From NCBI GenBank assembly GCA_014377155.1, contig JACMQD010000189.1:1-6657 (forward strand): DNA of 6,657 bases. Reading direction: 5' to 3'. Both the position numbers and the translations under genes were made by a program. This document shows positions 6,441-6,657 of the stretch, piece after piece. Every line of letters starts with the position of its first letter. The stretch's first letter is position 1. The notes beneath the pieces were generated by a model. The model did not search any database. It worked only from the letters and a program-made list of their open reading frames with translations, and was not told the DNA's origin. Origin of the DNA: Herminiimonas sp. (GTDB lineage: Bacteria; Pseudomonadota; Gammaproteobacteria; Burkholderiales; Burkholderiaceae).

Positions 6441-6657
6441 TCAATCACCTGGCCAGGCACGGGCAACGATACGGTCCTGTTGAAGCGGTGTCGATAGCGT
6501 GCCGTAGACGCGACCGCACTCGCCGTCGATCCGGCTCGCAATGAAGCTCTCGGCGACGTCCTGCGGCGCGTGCTGTCGCATCAGACAGCTCTGCGCCACT
6601 AGCACCAGCTTTTGCGCAAAACGCCGTGCCAGCATTTCACGGTGTTCGGCCGGCACG
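6441..6657 (-). CDS. AidB-like acyl-CoA dehydrogenase, C-terminal end (cut by right edge)
   Basis: The minus strand is open from the window edge to TGA at 6443-6441, giving about 72 residues of the C-terminus only. The pattern RRFAQKLVLVAQSCLMRQHAP, then VAESFIASRIDGE and RVYGTL, resembles the end of AidB-type acyl-CoA dehydrogenases (typical form: LALALQ...L.R.AP..VADAF.ASRL...G..FGTLP...I.AR). AidB belongs to the adaptive response to alkylation damage, binds FAD and DNA, and has weak isovaleryl-CoA dehydrogenase activity. No catalytic residue lies in the visible part. The apparent GTG at 6656 is an internal valine and not the real start. The VWA gene follows on the same strand after 118 bp with its own promoter, so the two need not be one operon. 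Another acyl-CoA dehydrogenase subfamily remains possible. Confidence 0.7.
   Translation of the reverse strand, partial: VPAEHREMLARRFAQKLVLVAQSCLMRQHAPQDVAESFIASRIDGECGRVYGTLSTPLQQDRIVARAWPGD

Noticed and set aside
1..6657. CRISPR array, transposon ends, tRNA or prophage signals
   Set aside because: No spaced direct repeats, terminal inverted repeats with transposase, cloverleaf-like sequence or phage-type genes were seen on reading both strands.

Overview
The window looks like chromosomal DNA of a moderately GC-rich Gram-negative proteobacterium, most likely a betaproteobacterium of the Burkholderiales. Oxalobacteraceae-type genera are my guess from the look of the proteins, but no 16S or other marker is present to prove it. 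All genes use ordinary GC-ending codons; I see no insertion sequence, phage gene, CRISPR array, tRNA or rRNA.

Left block (1-4785): a divergent regulator/efflux unit. The minus strand at 1-264 encodes the N-terminal part of a MarR-family repressor that runs off the left edge. The 150-bp divergent gap holds a perfect 8-bp inverted repeat (306-326), placed over a good -10 box for marR, and is very probably the MarR operator. On the plus strand follow a periplasmic membrane-fusion protein (415-1569) and an inner-membrane RND pump of the MdtB/MdtC type (1696-4785). Together they would form two of the three parts of a drug or solvent exporter; no outer-membrane channel gene is present. The 126-bp gap between the two genes carries a short ORF (1580-1699) with its own Shine-Dalgarno sequence, whose stop overlaps the GTG start of the pump in a GTGA. 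This suggests translational coupling, or less likely a small protein.

Right block (4793-6657), all minus strand and convergent with the pump (7-bp gap): a 509-residue cytoplasmic von Willebrand factor A (VWA) domain protein of unknown role with an intact MIDAS metal site and a Pro/Tyr/Gly/Gln-rich C-terminal tail, and the C-terminal end of an AidB-like acyl-CoA dehydrogenase (6441 to the right edge). The VWA gene has a perfect TATAAT -10 box, and a 19-bp A/T palindrome made of GATAAT-like hexamers, which resembles a Fur (iron) operator, sits on its promoter.

The efflux half is a familiar arrangement. The less explained parts are the VWA gene with its Fur-like promoter, and the small coupled ORF in front of the pump.
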